A stretch of 64,000 nucleotides of DNA from Paenibacillus brevis (GCF_018919145.1 NZ_JAHLQJ010000019.1:1-64000); one strand, 5' to 3'; numbered from the stretch's first letter, positions 32,758-42,271 are shown. Notes: generated by a model not told the origin, from the sequence alone. Made by a program: numbers and translations.

Positions 32758-34804
32758 ACTTGTACGCTTCATCAGAAGCCTCGGAGGTAACGAGGACGGT
32801 CTTGGTGGAGTCAACCCACTTCACAGTCAGACCCAACCGCTCGGATAAAAACCGAACCGGAACCATCGTTCTCCCCGATAGAATACCGGCAGGGGTACTT
32901 AATGTAACCGCACTACCGTTAACATAAGCTTTATTGCTTCCTACAATCCATGTTATTTTGGTAGAACCGTTCTCGATCGTAACGGTCCCCTTGTCCTTGT
33001 CCCATGATGCAGTGCCTCCGAGCACATTCACAAGCTCGCTGACAGGAAGAAGAACACTTCCATTTTGCAGAATGGGATGCTGATCCGGGAATAACATGAC
33101 TTTTCCGTTAATGCTGACCTGAATTCCTCCAGCGTTTGCGGCAGTATTCTCAGTAACCGCAGGATCAGCGGAATCTGTAGCGGTGGAAGCAGCAGCCTCT
33201 GGCAATTTCGTGACCGGGAGGCCGAGCTGTTCCTGCAGGTTCACAAGCCGATTCAGGGCGAAGGTCATAATGGACCCGGATGCCATCAGAGAGTTACCGC
33301 CTCTGCCACCGAATTGGGCTCCTCCATCGGTTGGAGGTGTCAGGGCATTTGCATTTTCACTGCCCTCAGGGAGAGCCGCACCGTCAGCTGGTCTTTGCGG
33401 AGCTGTACCGTCTGGAAGACTTGGCGGATTAGCGTCTGCGCTGTCGCTGTCTTGCGGCGGTGTCGTCCCCGCACCTTGCGGCCGCTCAGTCATCGTACCT
33501 TGTGGAGGCGTCCCCCCAAACCCGCCGTTCATGCCCGAATCAATAGAATAGGACACATTGGATTCAAACTGCTCCATGGTATAGAATTTAGTCGGATCAG
33601 CCTCTACGCCGGGACGGATAAAATCAGCCAGGCCAGTAATCTTTTGCTCGATGTCACTCATATAGTCCACAAGCTCGGACACATACGACAGGTATTTCTC
33701 CTTATACTCGGCTACTTGCAGCAGATTATTGATTAAAGGGCGTTGAGTCATGCTGACTCCCAGCACCGGGGCATCTAATGATACATTTGTGGCATTGCTG
33801 TTACTGGATGTGCCAGTGGCGCCTGGAGACATGCCTTGTCCCCCTGTGTAACCGTTGAATGACATATTGAAGTCCCACGGGATGACCGTAAATTTGCCGT
33901 CTTTGTCTCCAAACAGCTCGAAGTTTTGTGCTTTGTCGCCGTTGTAGCTGTCATAGTTGCCGAAGACTACATTTGCTGCGATATACTTCAGGGCAGAGTC
34001 AACATCAAGCACCTGTTCAATATCTCCCTTTTCACCGGCGGGCATTTCATTCAGGACTTTAATGAAGTTTTTGAGAGAAGCTTTATCATCATCCTTGCCG
34101 GCATCCAGACTGATTGTGCCGTAATCGCTGTCTTCACTGTATTGCAGGGTAGTCCCGGCCTCTGTATCATACAGGGTGCCTTCCTCCAGCATATCCTCAC
34201 CGAAATTTCGTTCCATATAGGAATCGTCCACAGCTTCTACCGCAGTATAGAAGCCATACAGTTCACCGTTAATATACAAATTTGCAAAAGTAACGAGCGG
34301 CGCATTCAAGCCAATGGAGCGTAGCGCTTCATAGTGCAGATACTCTCTCATAAATGAAGGATCCGAATAATTATTGTTCAGGACCAGCTTGTCCAGCCCC
34401 AACAGAGTTTGCTTTTTATCGTATTTGTCGAATTTGATCCGGAAGCTGTAACGATCCGAATCCGACATGCCAGCCACGGAGTTCAAGGTCAGATTGCCCT
34501 TGGTAGAAAAGCCGATATTCTCCAGCACGCTTCCATTAACCTCGGCCGTTACCTTTTTATATTCCTTATCGAGCGGACTTGCCAATATGCTTGTCCAGTC
34601 CTCATCGGCAATCGTCACCTTTACCTCCATGATTTGTCCGGCTTGGAACAGCGATTCATATTCCTGGGCAACTCCCGCAGTGATCTCCGTTGAAGTTGCG
34701 GCTGCTGCCCGAGGGACAAATCCGCTGAAGCTCCCCCATGATACGGCCATTACTGTGGACAGGGCTGCGATAGCGAGCTTGGCTGTTTTTCCTTTGAGTT
34801 TCAT
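32756..34804 (-). CDS. cotH: CotH kinase family protein with C-terminal copper-amine-oxidase-N-like stalk domain
   Basis: 682 residues. A Sec signal peptide (about 1-38, ending PRAAAA) indicates export. The CotH domain (about 45-400) shows EAVDDSYMERNFGE, NVVFGNYDSYNGDKAQNFELF and IPWDFNMSFNG, where the Asp residues are the proposed catalytic and metal ligands of CotH protein kinases. A Pro/Gly-rich linker (about 440-540) follows. The last 110 residues contain two VLLPVSEL.../MVPVRFLSERLG repeats of the copper amine oxidase N-terminal domain family, common in Paenibacillus exported proteins. In Bacillus, CotH phosphorylates coat proteins inside the mother cell, so export here suggests a wall or surface role instead. 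Start ATG 34804 with GGAGGAA upstream. Confidence 0.83.
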   Translation of the reverse strand: MKLKGKTAKLAIAALSTVMAVSWGSFSGFVPRAAAATSTEITAGVAQEYESLFQAGQIMEVKVTIADEDWTSILASPLDKEYKKVTAEVNGSVLENIGFSTKGNLTLNSVAGMSDSDRYSFRIKFDKYDKKQTLLGLDKLVLNNNYSDPSFMREYLHYEALRSIGLNAPLVTFANLYINGELYGFYTAVEAVDDSYMERNFGEDMLEEGTLYDTEAGTTLQYSEDSDYGTISLDAGKDDDKASLKNFIKVLNEMPAGEKGDIEQVLDVDSALKYIAANVVFGNYDSYNGDKAQNFELFGDKDGKFTVIPWDFNMSFNGYTGGQGMSPGATGTSSNSNATNVSLDAPVLGVSMTQRPLINNLLQVAEYKEKYLSYVSELVDYMSDIEQKITGLADFIRPGVEADPTKFYTMEQFESNVSYSIDSGMNGGFGGTPPQGTMTERPQGAGTTPPQDSDSADANPPSLPDGTAPQRPADGAALPEGSENANALTPPTDGGAQFGGRGGNSLMASGSIMTFALNRLVNLQEQLGLPVTKLPEAAASTATDSADPAVTENTAANAGGIQVSINGKVMLFPDQHPILQNGSVLLPVSELVNVLGGTASWDKDKGTVTIENGSTKITWIVGSNKAYVNGSAVTLSTPAGILSGRTMVPVRFLSERLGLTVKWVDSTKTVLVTSEASDEAYK

Positions 34805-34942
34805 CGTATTCCTCCTCTTAAAAACAAATTCTTCAATTATCATAGCGGTGGAATCTGAAAACAGCCTGAATCTTGGCTGAGTATTCGATTATAGTGTATA
34901 TTAGATACAGAGTGGTACAGAATCCGACGGGGGGTATAACAG

Positions 34943-36280
34943 TTGGAGGGACATGAAGAAAGTGTAACGAAGCACGAGCAGCTTCTACAGCATATTGAGG
35001 GACTTAAGATTGGAACCAAAATTTCCGTGCGTAAGCTGGCCAAGAGTCTGGGGGTCAGTGAAGGAACAGCCTATCGGGCCGTGAAAGAAGCGGAAAATCT
35101 GGGGATTGTGATTACGAAGGAACGGATTGGCACGGTTCGTGTCGAGAAGAAGCCGCGCAATATTTCGGATCAATTGACCTTCGGGGATGTTGTCGAAATC
35201 GTGGAGGGACATGTGCTTGGCGGAGCGGAAGGACTGGACAAGACGTTGTATAAGTACGTCATCGGCGCGATGAAGATCGACGCAATGGCCCGCTATATCG
35301 ATGCAGGAAGCCTGCTGATTGTCGGGAACCGCGAGAATGCCCATGCCCTGGCGCTTGAACAAGGAGCAGGCGTGTTGATTACCGGGGGATTTGGTACGAG
35401 CCGGGAGGTCAAGGCACAGGCAGACAGCTTGTCCCTGCCGATTATTTCCTCCCGTCATGATACGTTTACGGTCGCATCGATGATTAACCGTGCGATTTTT
35501 GATCGACTGATCAAGAAAAAGATTATGCTGGTGGAAGATATTGTAGCAAGCAAGCCGAAGGTGAACATGCTGAAGGTAACGAGCAATATTTCTGATTTCG
35601 ATCAGCTGTCTATAGAGACAGGGCAATATCATTTTCCTGTCGTTGATGAATGGAATCGGGTGATCGGGATTATCAGCCGCAAAAATGTGGAGGAGCTGAG
35701 CGGAGACCAGAGCATCGAAAAATGCCTGACCCGCCATCCGATTACGGTCGGCCTTCAGACTTCGCTGGCATCGGCTGCCCAAATCATGGTGTGGGAAGGC
35801 ATTGATTTCCTGCCGGTCGTGGACAGAAACCGGAAGCTGATCTCTTCCATTACCCGGCGCGAAGTTCTTCAGGCCATGCGTGATGCACGCAATCAGCCGC
35901 AGATGGGCGAGACGTTCGAGCATTTAATGTGGAACGGGTTTGCCGAAGAACGTGATGAAGACGGGCGTCTATTCTTTCACGGGATGATCACCCCTCAAAT
36001 GGCTACCGATTTAGGCACCATTTCTCATGGTGTACTAACTTCGTTGATGACGCATGCAGGCTTGAGTACGGCCAAGGATATCAGCGGCGGGGGAGATTAT
36101 GTAGTGGATAATCTGACCACTTACTTTGTTCGTCCGGTCCAGATCGAAAACCCGGTCATTATCCGTCCGCTGGTTCTTGAGATGACGCGCAAAACCTGCA
36201 AGCTGGAAATTGTGATGACCTATCAAGAGCATTTGATCTCCAAGGTGGTTATGACGCTTCAATCCATTGATCACGCCTAG
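34943..36280 (+). CDS. ytoI: HTH-DRTGG-CBS-hotdog protein, YtoI family
   Basis: 445 residues with four parts in order: a winged helix (about 20-60, SVRKLAKSLGVSEGTAYRAVKEAE), a DRTGG domain (about 75-185), two CBS motifs (about 195-310) and a C-terminal hotdog thioesterase-like domain (about 335-440, FFHGMITPQMATDLGTISHG). This is the layout of B. subtilis YtoI, thought to be a ligand-sensing transcription factor. The TTG at 34943 has GGGGGG 8 bases upstream. It is divergent from cotH and convergent with ytpI, as in Bacillus next to ytpI. Confidence 0.88.
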   Translation: MEGHEESVTKHEQLLQHIEGLKIGTKISVRKLAKSLGVSEGTAYRAVKEAENLGIVITKERIGTVRVEKKPRNISDQLTFGDVVEIVEGHVLGGAEGLDKTLYKYVIGAMKIDAMARYIDAGSLLIVGNRENAHALALEQGAGVLITGGFGTSREVKAQADSLSLPIISSRHDTFTVASMINRAIFDRLIKKKIMLVEDIVASKPKVNMLKVTSNISDFDQLSIETGQYHFPVVDEWNRVIGIISRKNVEELSGDQSIEKCLTRHPITVGLQTSLASAAQIMVWEGIDFLPVVDRNRKLISSITRREVLQAMRDARNQPQMGETFEHLMWNGFAEERDEDGRLFFHGMITPQMATDLGTISHGVLTSLMTHAGLSTAKDISGGGDYVVDNLTTYFVRPVQIENPVIIRPLVLEMTRKTCKLEIVMTYQEHLISKVVMTLQSIDHA

Positions 36281-36289
36281 AACGAATGC

Positions 36290-36589
36290 TTACTCTGCAC
36301 GATGTCTGGAGATCAGCCCGTAATTGCGGAATCCGGCAAAAAGGTTGAATGCGCCGATCACCATGAATAAAGCGCCAACAATAACGCGTACCGTGGACCC
36401 GCTGAACATGAACATTTGGATCAAGGACAGCACAATGAGCATGAAGCCCATGCTGATGTTCATCTTTGCCTGGGACAAGCCGCGAACCCGCGGGTCCAGG
36501 GAACGGCGGGATTTGACACTGAACACAATGGAACAGACGCTCGATACAATCAGAATGGCGTACAGAACATATAACAGGCTCTCAATCAT
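36290..36589 (-). CDS. ytpI: YtpI-like membrane protein
   Basis: About 99 residues with three transmembrane segments (LLYVLYAILIVSSVCSIVFSV, NISMGFMLIVLSLIQMFMF, VIVGALFMVIGAFNLFAGF). Size, topology and position beside ytoI match YtpI. ATG 36589 is chosen; a GTG at 36601 lies only 2 bases from AAGGAG. Function unknown. In B. subtilis nrnA lies between ytpI and ytrI; here there is none. Confidence 0.82.
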   Translation of the reverse strand: MIESLLYVLYAILIVSSVCSIVFSVKSRRSLDPRVRGLSQAKMNISMGFMLIVLSLIQMFMFSGSTVRVIVGALFMVIGAFNLFAGFRNYGLISRHRAE

Positions 36590-36614
36590 GATAAGGGTCA
36601 CGGCTCCTTCGTTT

Positions 36615-36652
36615 AGAGGTTATTCGAACAGTCAACTTTTGATCACGAATGA
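36615..36652 (-). repeat. Repeat family A remnant (one end)
   Basis: The minus strand reads ATTCGTGATCAAAAGTTGACTGTTCGAATAACCTCT, matching the right end of family A. The rest of the element is absent. Confidence 0.7.
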
Positions 36653-36727
36653 GCACTTCATATTTTTTTGTTATGCAGTTGTGATCTTTATCATTGTAAC
36701 ATGGATTTCGGATGCCGTCGCGGCCGT

Positions 36728-37237
36728 TTAGCTCTTGATGTAAGGACGGATATCCACCCAAATTTGGAGGACGCCTTCACTGACGAGCATCGTCTTGACC
36801 TGTATGCTGTACTCCTTCTCGCGAACTGTGTAAATTTTTCGATTCAGCAGTGTTCGCGCCATCTTGGCATCGGAATCGATCTCGAAGATGCTTCTGCCCC
36901 GAAGCACCTCCAGCTCTTCGTGCAGCTGCTGAACCACTTCCTTCACCGCAAGCGCATCCAGCGGAGGATCGCGCTCCTCAACCCGAATCTTAATCTCCTT
37001 GACTACGGTCGAACGGTTTTGATATTTCTTCAGAGTCTTATTATCTTCCTCTGACTGATAAAGCTGGATTTGCAAATCCTTGTTCTCAATCCACAATTGA
37101 TTATAGCTCTTCTGAAATACGAGATTATAAATGATGCTTCCGGCTACCATGCCCAGGACAAATACCGAGAATAGCTGCATGAATCGTCTGAAGCCTTGAA
37201 GGGATTCCCGTGAGGGCAGCTTGCGCTCTTCGCTCAT
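36728..37237 (-). CDS. ytrI: Sporulation membrane protein YtrI
   Basis: 169 residues. An N-terminal transmembrane segment (FMQLFSVFVLGMVAGSIIYNLVF) is followed by a coiled coil (LWIENKDLQIQLYQSEEDNKTLKKYQ) and an outer beta-rich domain. Matches YtrI, needed for full sporulation in B. subtilis and transcribed by SigE with ytrH. ATG 37237 overlaps the ytrH stop as ATGA, which fixes the start and shows coupling. Confidence 0.88.
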   Translation of the reverse strand: MSEERKLPSRESLQGFRRFMQLFSVFVLGMVAGSIIYNLVFQKSYNQLWIENKDLQIQLYQSEEDNKTLKKYQNRSTVVKEIKIRVEERDPPLDALAVKEVVQQLHEELEVLRGRSIFEIDSDAKMARTLLNRKIYTVREKEYSIQVKTMLVSEGVLQIWVDIRPYIKS

Positions 37238-37563
37238 CCCCGCCCCCCTCCGCACATCCACCTTACCAGCTCTGCCCCGATATGAGCTCCCATAAAGGCA
37301 GAAAGTAAAAACAGAATTTGCTTGATTGCCGGTGAGATATTTCCATCAAAGAAATTACTCTCGATTACCCGCATGGGATCAATCGTGCCTCCTACTGCGG
37401 CAGCCAGTGCCCAAATCTTGATTCGTCCGGCGATATCCAGCATCGTCTGGGTCGGGGGCTGCAAGGATACGATAGCTCCGATCCCGCCTATTAATGCTCC
37501 TCCGAGCACGATACCGAAAGCAACAAAAAAATCCATAATAGCTTTTGTAAGAAATGTGCTCAT
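37234..37563 (-). CDS. ytrH: Sporulation protein YtrH
   Basis: 109 residues with three hydrophobic segments (FFVAFGIVLGGALIGGIGAIV, IWALAAAVGGTIDP, QILFLLSAFMGAHIGAELV), the length and profile of YtrH. It is first in the ytrH-ytrI operon, made in the mother cell under SigE in Bacillus. The ATG at 37563 has GAGGAG 12 bases upstream. The frame continues upstream to 37668 but that extension is not YtrH-like. It is divergent from dnaE as in B. subtilis. Confidence 0.87.
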   Translation of the reverse strand: MSTFLTKAIMDFFVAFGIVLGGALIGGIGAIVSLQPPTQTMLDIAGRIKIWALAAAVGGTIDPMRVIESNFFDGNISPAIKQILFLLSAFMGAHIGAELVRWMCGGGRG

Positions 37564-37728
37564 TCGTTCATGGCACTCCTCTCCATTTTTGTATCCATAG
37601 CTCCTTATCCATACCATTCTATGGGCACTTGTCCGCATTCTATGATAGAATAATTTAGAAGGGAACAAATGTTTCTCCCTGTGTCAAAGGAGGGGGACTT
37701 ATTACGGTTTGCGAAAGGTTGGGAAGGC

Positions 37729-40700
37729 ATGAACAGCAATCCATTCGTTCATCTGCATGTGCACAGTGAATATAGCTTGCTTGACGGCGCAGCCCGTCTT
37801 GAAGAGCTGGTGGGAAAGGCCGCGGGATTAGGCATGACCTCGCTGGCTCTGACCGACCATGGTGTCATGTATGGAGCCATTCCATTTTATAAATTGTGTA
37901 AGGCTAACGGGATCAAGCCGATTATCGGCTGCGAAATGTACTTTACAGCCGGTTCGCGCAAAGAGCGGGGGAGCCGGAAGGATCAGCCTATTCACCACTT
38001 GATTTTGCTGGCCAAGAATGAGGAAGGATACCGGAATCTGATGCGGCTCTGCTCCATTGGACATCTGGAGGGATTCCATTATAAGCCGCGCATCGACTGG
38101 GAGGTGCTGGAGCAGCATCACGAGGGACTTGTCTGTCTCAGCGCTTGCCTGGGCGGCGAAGTGCCGCAGCATCTGCTGCATGGACGGCCCGGCGAGGCCA
38201 AGCGTGCCGCTCTCCGGTATAAAGAAGTATTCGGCGAGGATTTCTATCTCGAATTACAGGATCACAGCATGCCGGAGCAGAAGAAGGTGAATCCGCTGCT
38301 TATTGAGCTGGCTGCGGAGATTGGGGTACAGCTTGTCGCCACGAACGATGTCCATTATTTGGAGCGGGAAGATGCCAAGATGCAGGATGTGCTTATCTGC
38401 ATTGGAACGGGAAAGAACATTGAGGATGAAGAGCGGTTCCAGATCGGTACAGAGCAGCTTTATTTGAAGAGCGGTGAACAGATGGCCGCGCTCTTCCCTC
38501 ATGTTTCCGAGGCCATTACAAATACTGCGGTTATTGCTGACAAGTGTAATCTGGAGCTGGAGTTCGGCCGGCACATCCTGCCTGCCTTCCGGCCGATACC
38601 GGAAGGAATGGATGCAGGAGCGTATCTTGCGGAGCTATGCCGCAAGGGGCTGGAATCCCGGTACAGCGGGCAGGAGATTTGGGAGAACGAGGACGGCAGG
38701 AAAAAATTGTACGAGCGGCTCGGCTACGAGCTGGGCGTCATTGCCAGCATGGGCTTCTCCGATTATTTCCTTATTGTATGGGACTTTATTGCCTACGCGC
38801 ATTCCAGAGGAATCGCGACCGGGCCGGGCCGGGGATCATCCGCAGGCAGCCTGGTGGCTTATGTATTGAAGATAACCGACGTAGATCCGATGAAATACAA
38901 GCTGTTGTTCGAGCGGTTCCTGAATCCCGAGCGGGTCACGATGCCGGATATCGATATCGACTTCAGCGATGAGCGGCGGGATGAGGTTATCGCTTATGTT
39001 GCCGAGAAATACGGCTCCGAGCATGTTGCGCAGATTATTACCTTTGGAACGATGGCGGCCCGTGCTGCGGTCCGGGATGTCGGGCGGGCGATGAATGTAC
39101 CTTTTGCCGAGGTGGACAAGGTTGCCAAGCTGATTCCCGGCAATCTGGGGATTACGATTGAGCGGGCATTGGAGATCAGCTCGGATTTGAAGCAGCTATA
39201 TGAGACCCAGGTAAGAGTGAAGGGACTGCTGGATATGGCCCGCAAGGTAGAGGGGATGCCCCGGCATGCTTCGACGCATGCTGCGGGCGTCGTGATCTCG
39301 CGCGATCCGTTGACCGATGCGGTTCCCCTGCAGGCAGGCAGCGAGGGGACGGCCCTGACCCAGTACTCGATGGAGCATCTGGAGTCGGTCGGCTTGCTCA
39401 AGATGGATTTTCTCGGATTAAGAACATTGTCTATCATCGAGCGCTGCAGCAACTGGATTGCGGAACAGACGGGCCGGGCCCCGGATTTTCGCCAAATAGC
39501 GGATGATGATCCGCTGACATATGAGATTCTCGGTCATGGCGAGACAACGGGCGTATTCCAGATGGAATCCGCCGGAATCCGCCGGGTGCTTCGGGATCTT
39601 AAGCCAACGGCCTTTGAAGATGTGATCTCCGTCGTAGCACTGTACCGGCCGGGACCGATGGAATTTATTCCGAAGTTCATATCCGCCAAGCACGGGGAGA
39701 CGGCAGTGGATTATCCCCATCCTGATCTGGAACCGATTCTGCGGGATACTTACGGAATTATCGTCTATCAGGAGCAAATCATGCAGATTGCTTCCCAAAT
39801 GGCAGGCTTCTCGCTTGGGGAAGCGGATTTGTTGCGGCGCGCCGTCTCCAAGAAGAAGCGCGAGGTGCTGGATCAGGAGCGCGCCCACTTTGTGGCCGGA
39901 AGCGTGAAGCTGGGATACCGCGAAGAGGATGCTAATGCGGTCTACGACATGATTGTCAGATTTGCCAATTACGGCTTTCCTCGTGCTCATGCGGCAGCCT
40001 ATGGTGTGCTTGCATTCCAGACGGCTTACCTGAAGGCGCATTATCCTGTGCATTTTATGGCCTCTATGCTGACGGCCGTGATGGGGAGCCATCGCAAGGT
40101 GGCTGAATATATTGTCGAATGCCGCAGAATGGGAATTACGGTGCTGCCTCCGGATGTAAATGAGAGCAGTGTTCTGTTCACCCCGCTGGATGGCGTGATC
40201 AGGTTCGGCCTGGCCGCCATCAAGAATGTCGGCACCCAGGCGATGGAGAGCATTCTTCAGGAGCGGAAGGAACGGCCCTTCGACAGCTTGCTCGATTTCT
40301 GCCGCCGCGTGGATCTTCGCGTCTGCAACAAGCGGGTGATTGAGTCGTTGATTCAGGGGGGGGCGTTCGATGCGCTCCCGGGACACCGGGCTCAATTGCT
40401 GGCGATGCTTGATGAGACGGTGGAGGCGGCTGTAAAGTGGCGGAAGGAACGTGAAGATCTGCAGATCCAGCTGTTTGATTTTGTGGAGACGCCCCATTGG
40501 GAGATCGACTACCCTGAGGTTCAGCGATTATCGAGTGCGGAACAGCTGGAATTGGAGCGGGAGCTGCTCGGCCTGTATCTCTCGGGACATCCTCTGGATG
40601 ATTACGAGCAGGCCCTGGAGCAGGAAGGCGTTGACAAGCTGATGGAGCTGGAGGAGGCGCCGGATGAGAAGAAGACGGTGGTCGCCGGCATGGTCGTCTC

Positions 40701-41334
40701 CATCAAGGCGATTACGACCAAGCAGGGCAAGGCGATGGCCTTCATGGAGCTGGAGGACCAGATCGAACGCTGCGAGGTCGTGCTCTTCCCCGAGGTGTGG
40801 CGGCGTTCTTCGCGCCACATCAGCAAGGGGGCTCTGCTTGCGCTCCGCGCCACCGTCCAGCAGCAAGACGAAGGCTTCAAGCTGCTGGCCGATGAGGTGG
40901 CGCCGCTAAGCGCGCAGAGCCTGCAGGAGCTGCGGCGCGGCCTCGCCAGAGGCGGACGCGCCGCTGCGGATGGACGTGCGGGGCGCACAGCGCCCGCACG
41001 TAAGAGCCCTGCTGCGCCGCCATCCGGCGCTGCGCAGCAGGCACCGCCTTCGGGCGCCGCCGCGGACAAACCGGCGGAGCCCGAAGGCGAGCCGAAGACG
41101 ACTGCAGGGCAGCGCGTCTTCGTGAAGATCACGGCGGCGGCGGAGAACGCCCGCCTGCTGGAGCAGCTGAAGGCGCTGCTCGAACAGCACAACGGTCCTG
41201 TGCCGACCGTGCTGTTCTACGAGCGGACAGGCAAGCTGCTCGAGTTAAATGAACGCTACCGCATCCGTCCATCGCCGGAGCTGGTTCACGAGATAGAGAC
41301 TGTGCTCGGCCCGAATACGGTACGTATTCGATAG
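37729..41334 (+). CDS. dnaE: DNA polymerase III alpha subunit DnaE
   Basis: 1201 residues from ATG 37729 (MNSNPFVHLHVHSEYSLLDGA). The PHP domain covers about 5-280. The palm has PDIDIDFSDERRDEVI, with the first two catalytic Asp near 406 and 408. KTAYLKAHYPVHFMASML and the helix-hairpin-helix region follow, then an OB domain (VVAGMVVSIKAITTKQGKAMAFMELEDQ). A roughly 60-residue Ala/Pro/Gly linker (about 1068-1125) separates it from a small C-terminal domain. In Bacillus DnaE extends lagging-strand primers before PolC takes over. The upstream frame to 37669 has an AAAGGAGGGG site but no in-frame start next to it; ATG 37729 fits the protein family. Confidence 0.92.
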   Translation: MNSNPFVHLHVHSEYSLLDGAARLEELVGKAAGLGMTSLALTDHGVMYGAIPFYKLCKANGIKPIIGCEMYFTAGSRKERGSRKDQPIHHLILLAKNEEGYRNLMRLCSIGHLEGFHYKPRIDWEVLEQHHEGLVCLSACLGGEVPQHLLHGRPGEAKRAALRYKEVFGEDFYLELQDHSMPEQKKVNPLLIELAAEIGVQLVATNDVHYLEREDAKMQDVLICIGTGKNIEDEERFQIGTEQLYLKSGEQMAALFPHVSEAITNTAVIADKCNLELEFGRHILPAFRPIPEGMDAGAYLAELCRKGLESRYSGQEIWENEDGRKKLYERLGYELGVIASMGFSDYFLIVWDFIAYAHSRGIATGPGRGSSAGSLVAYVLKITDVDPMKYKLLFERFLNPERVTMPDIDIDFSDERRDEVIAYVAEKYGSEHVAQIITFGTMAARAAVRDVGRAMNVPFAEVDKVAKLIPGNLGITIERALEISSDLKQLYETQVRVKGLLDMARKVEGMPRHASTHAAGVVISRDPLTDAVPLQAGSEGTALTQYSMEHLESVGLLKMDFLGLRTLSIIERCSNWIAEQTGRAPDFRQIADDDPLTYEILGHGETTGVFQMESAGIRRVLRDLKPTAFEDVISVVALYRPGPMEFIPKFISAKHGETAVDYPHPDLEPILRDTYGIIVYQEQIMQIASQMAGFSLGEADLLRRAVSKKKREVLDQERAHFVAGSVKLGYREEDANAVYDMIVRFANYGFPRAHAAAYGVLAFQTAYLKAHYPVHFMASMLTAVMGSHRKVAEYIVECRRMGITVLPPDVNESSVLFTPLDGVIRFGLAAIKNVGTQAMESILQERKERPFDSLLDFCRRVDLRVCNKRVIESLIQGGAFDALPGHRAQLLAMLDETVEAAVKWRKEREDLQIQLFDFVETPHWEIDYPEVQRLSSAEQLELERELLGLYLSGHPLDDYEQALEQEGVDKLMELEEAPDEKKTVVAGMVVSIKAITTKQGKAMAFMELEDQIERCEVVLFPEVWRRSSRHISKGALLALRATVQQQDEGFKLLADEVAPLSAQSLQELRRGLARGGRAAADGRAGRTAPARKSPAAPPSGAAQQAPPSGAAADKPAEPEGEPKTTAGQRVFVKITAAAENARLLEQLKALLEQHNGPVPTVLFYERTGKLLELNERYRIRPSPELVHEIETVLGPNTVRIR

Positions 41335-41353
41335 AATTTCAGAGCACATTTCG

Positions 41354-41395
41354 GCATCCCTCCGCATACACTTAGGAACACGAACGGAGGGATGC
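41354..41395 (+). promoter_or_regulatory. Hairpin that can mask the pgpA ribosome binding site
   Basis: GCATCCCTCCG (41354-41364) pairs perfectly with CGGAGGGATGC (41385-41395). The right arm contains the GGAGGG that should start translation at ATG 41400. No T-run follows, so it is not an ordinary terminator. Confidence 0.55.
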
Positions 41396-41399
41396 TTCT

Positions 41400-41888
41400 A
41401 TGTCATATCAGCTTGCAGAGAATTGGTTGCTGCGCCGGGGAGTCACCCTGGAGCAGATTGCGGATATCGTCTACGACCTGCAGCTTCCTTATCATGAAGG
41501 ACTACAGCCGGAGGCTTGTCTGGAGAGCGTCAAGGCCGTCTTGCAAAAGCGGGAAGTGCAGTATACGTTATTCACCGGCGTCGCCCTGGACGAGTTGGCG
41601 GAGCGGAATCTGTTGCCGGAGCCGCTGCAGTCTATTTTAAATGCCGATGAAGCACTGTACGGGGTGGATGAGACGATGGCTCTCGGCATCACAAGCGTAT
41701 TTGGCATGATCGGTCTGACCAGCTTCGGCTATCTGGACAAGGTAAAGCCGAAGGTCATCGGTACGCTGAATAATACGCAGGGACGTATCCATGTCTTCCT
41801 TGATGATCTGGTCGCCGGACTGGCTGCAGCCGCTTCGGCAAGAATCGCGCATAAAGACGACAACGCTGCGACATATTTTGCAAATTAA
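41400..41888 (+). CDS. Phosphatidylglycerophosphatase A family protein (YutG-like)
   Basis: 162 residues. Matches the PgpA-type family by VDETMALGITSVFGMIGLTSFGYLDKVKPKVIG and the helical N-terminus, and lacks the several membrane helices of E. coli PgpA, like Bacillus YutG. The family dephosphorylates phosphatidylglycerophosphate in phospholipid synthesis; for this soluble version the activity is inferred. Its ribosome site lies in the right arm of the hairpin at 41354-41395, so translation may depend on RNA structure. Confidence 0.78.
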   Translation: MSYQLAENWLLRRGVTLEQIADIVYDLQLPYHEGLQPEACLESVKAVLQKREVQYTLFTGVALDELAERNLLPEPLQSILNADEALYGVDETMALGITSVFGMIGLTSFGYLDKVKPKVIGTLNNTQGRIHVFLDDLVAGLAAAASARIAHKDDNAATYFAN

Positions 41889-42002
41889 TCCAGCCCCTTA
41901 CTTAAAGGCACCCTGCGCTCTTTGTTGCGGTAATTTTGACAGTTGTGTTATCATTACTCTATTATTGGGCTCAACAATATTGTAGGGGGCTTGGAAGAGG
42001 AC

Positions 42003-42191
42003 ATGTGGACTGTAATGTACATTGCGCCTACCGCGAAGATTGCGGACATGATCAAGACGAAACTCACCGAAGAAGGCTTTCTTGTCCAAACCCGTCCTGT
42101 CAATTTATCCAAACAGCAGTTTGAGATTCTTGTACCGTCAGGTGAACTCGAAGAGGTTCAGGAAGTGCTTAATAACATATTGCATCCATAA
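42003..42191 (+). CDS. Small conserved protein with ferredoxin-like (DUF2007-type) look
   Basis: 62 residues: MWTVMYIAPTAKIADMIKTK at the start, then EEGFLVQTRPVNLSKQQFEILVPSGELEEVQEVLNNIL. The beta-alpha-beta pattern resembles small DUF2007-type domains. ATG 42003 has GGAAGAGG just upstream; the frame opens at 41943 without a ribosome site. It lies directly before accD. Function unknown. Confidence 0.65.
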   Translation: MWTVMYIAPTAKIADMIKTKLTEEGFLVQTRPVNLSKQQFEILVPSGELEEVQEVLNNILHP

Positions 42192-42271
42192 GAGGCAAGG
42201 AAATCATGAAGACCCGGTTTCCTTGTCTTGCTGCGATGTGGCGAAATATGGAATGCTGAAGAGGTGGAGTT

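Noticed and set aside
39418-40497. A 359-codon minus-strand frame inside dnaE
   Set aside because: Shadow of dnaE; its composition shows no protein-like domain pattern.
42195-42225. A terminator before accD (CAAGGAAA/TTTCCTTG)
   Set aside because: Short stem with a long loop and no T-run, so it is not supported as a terminator.
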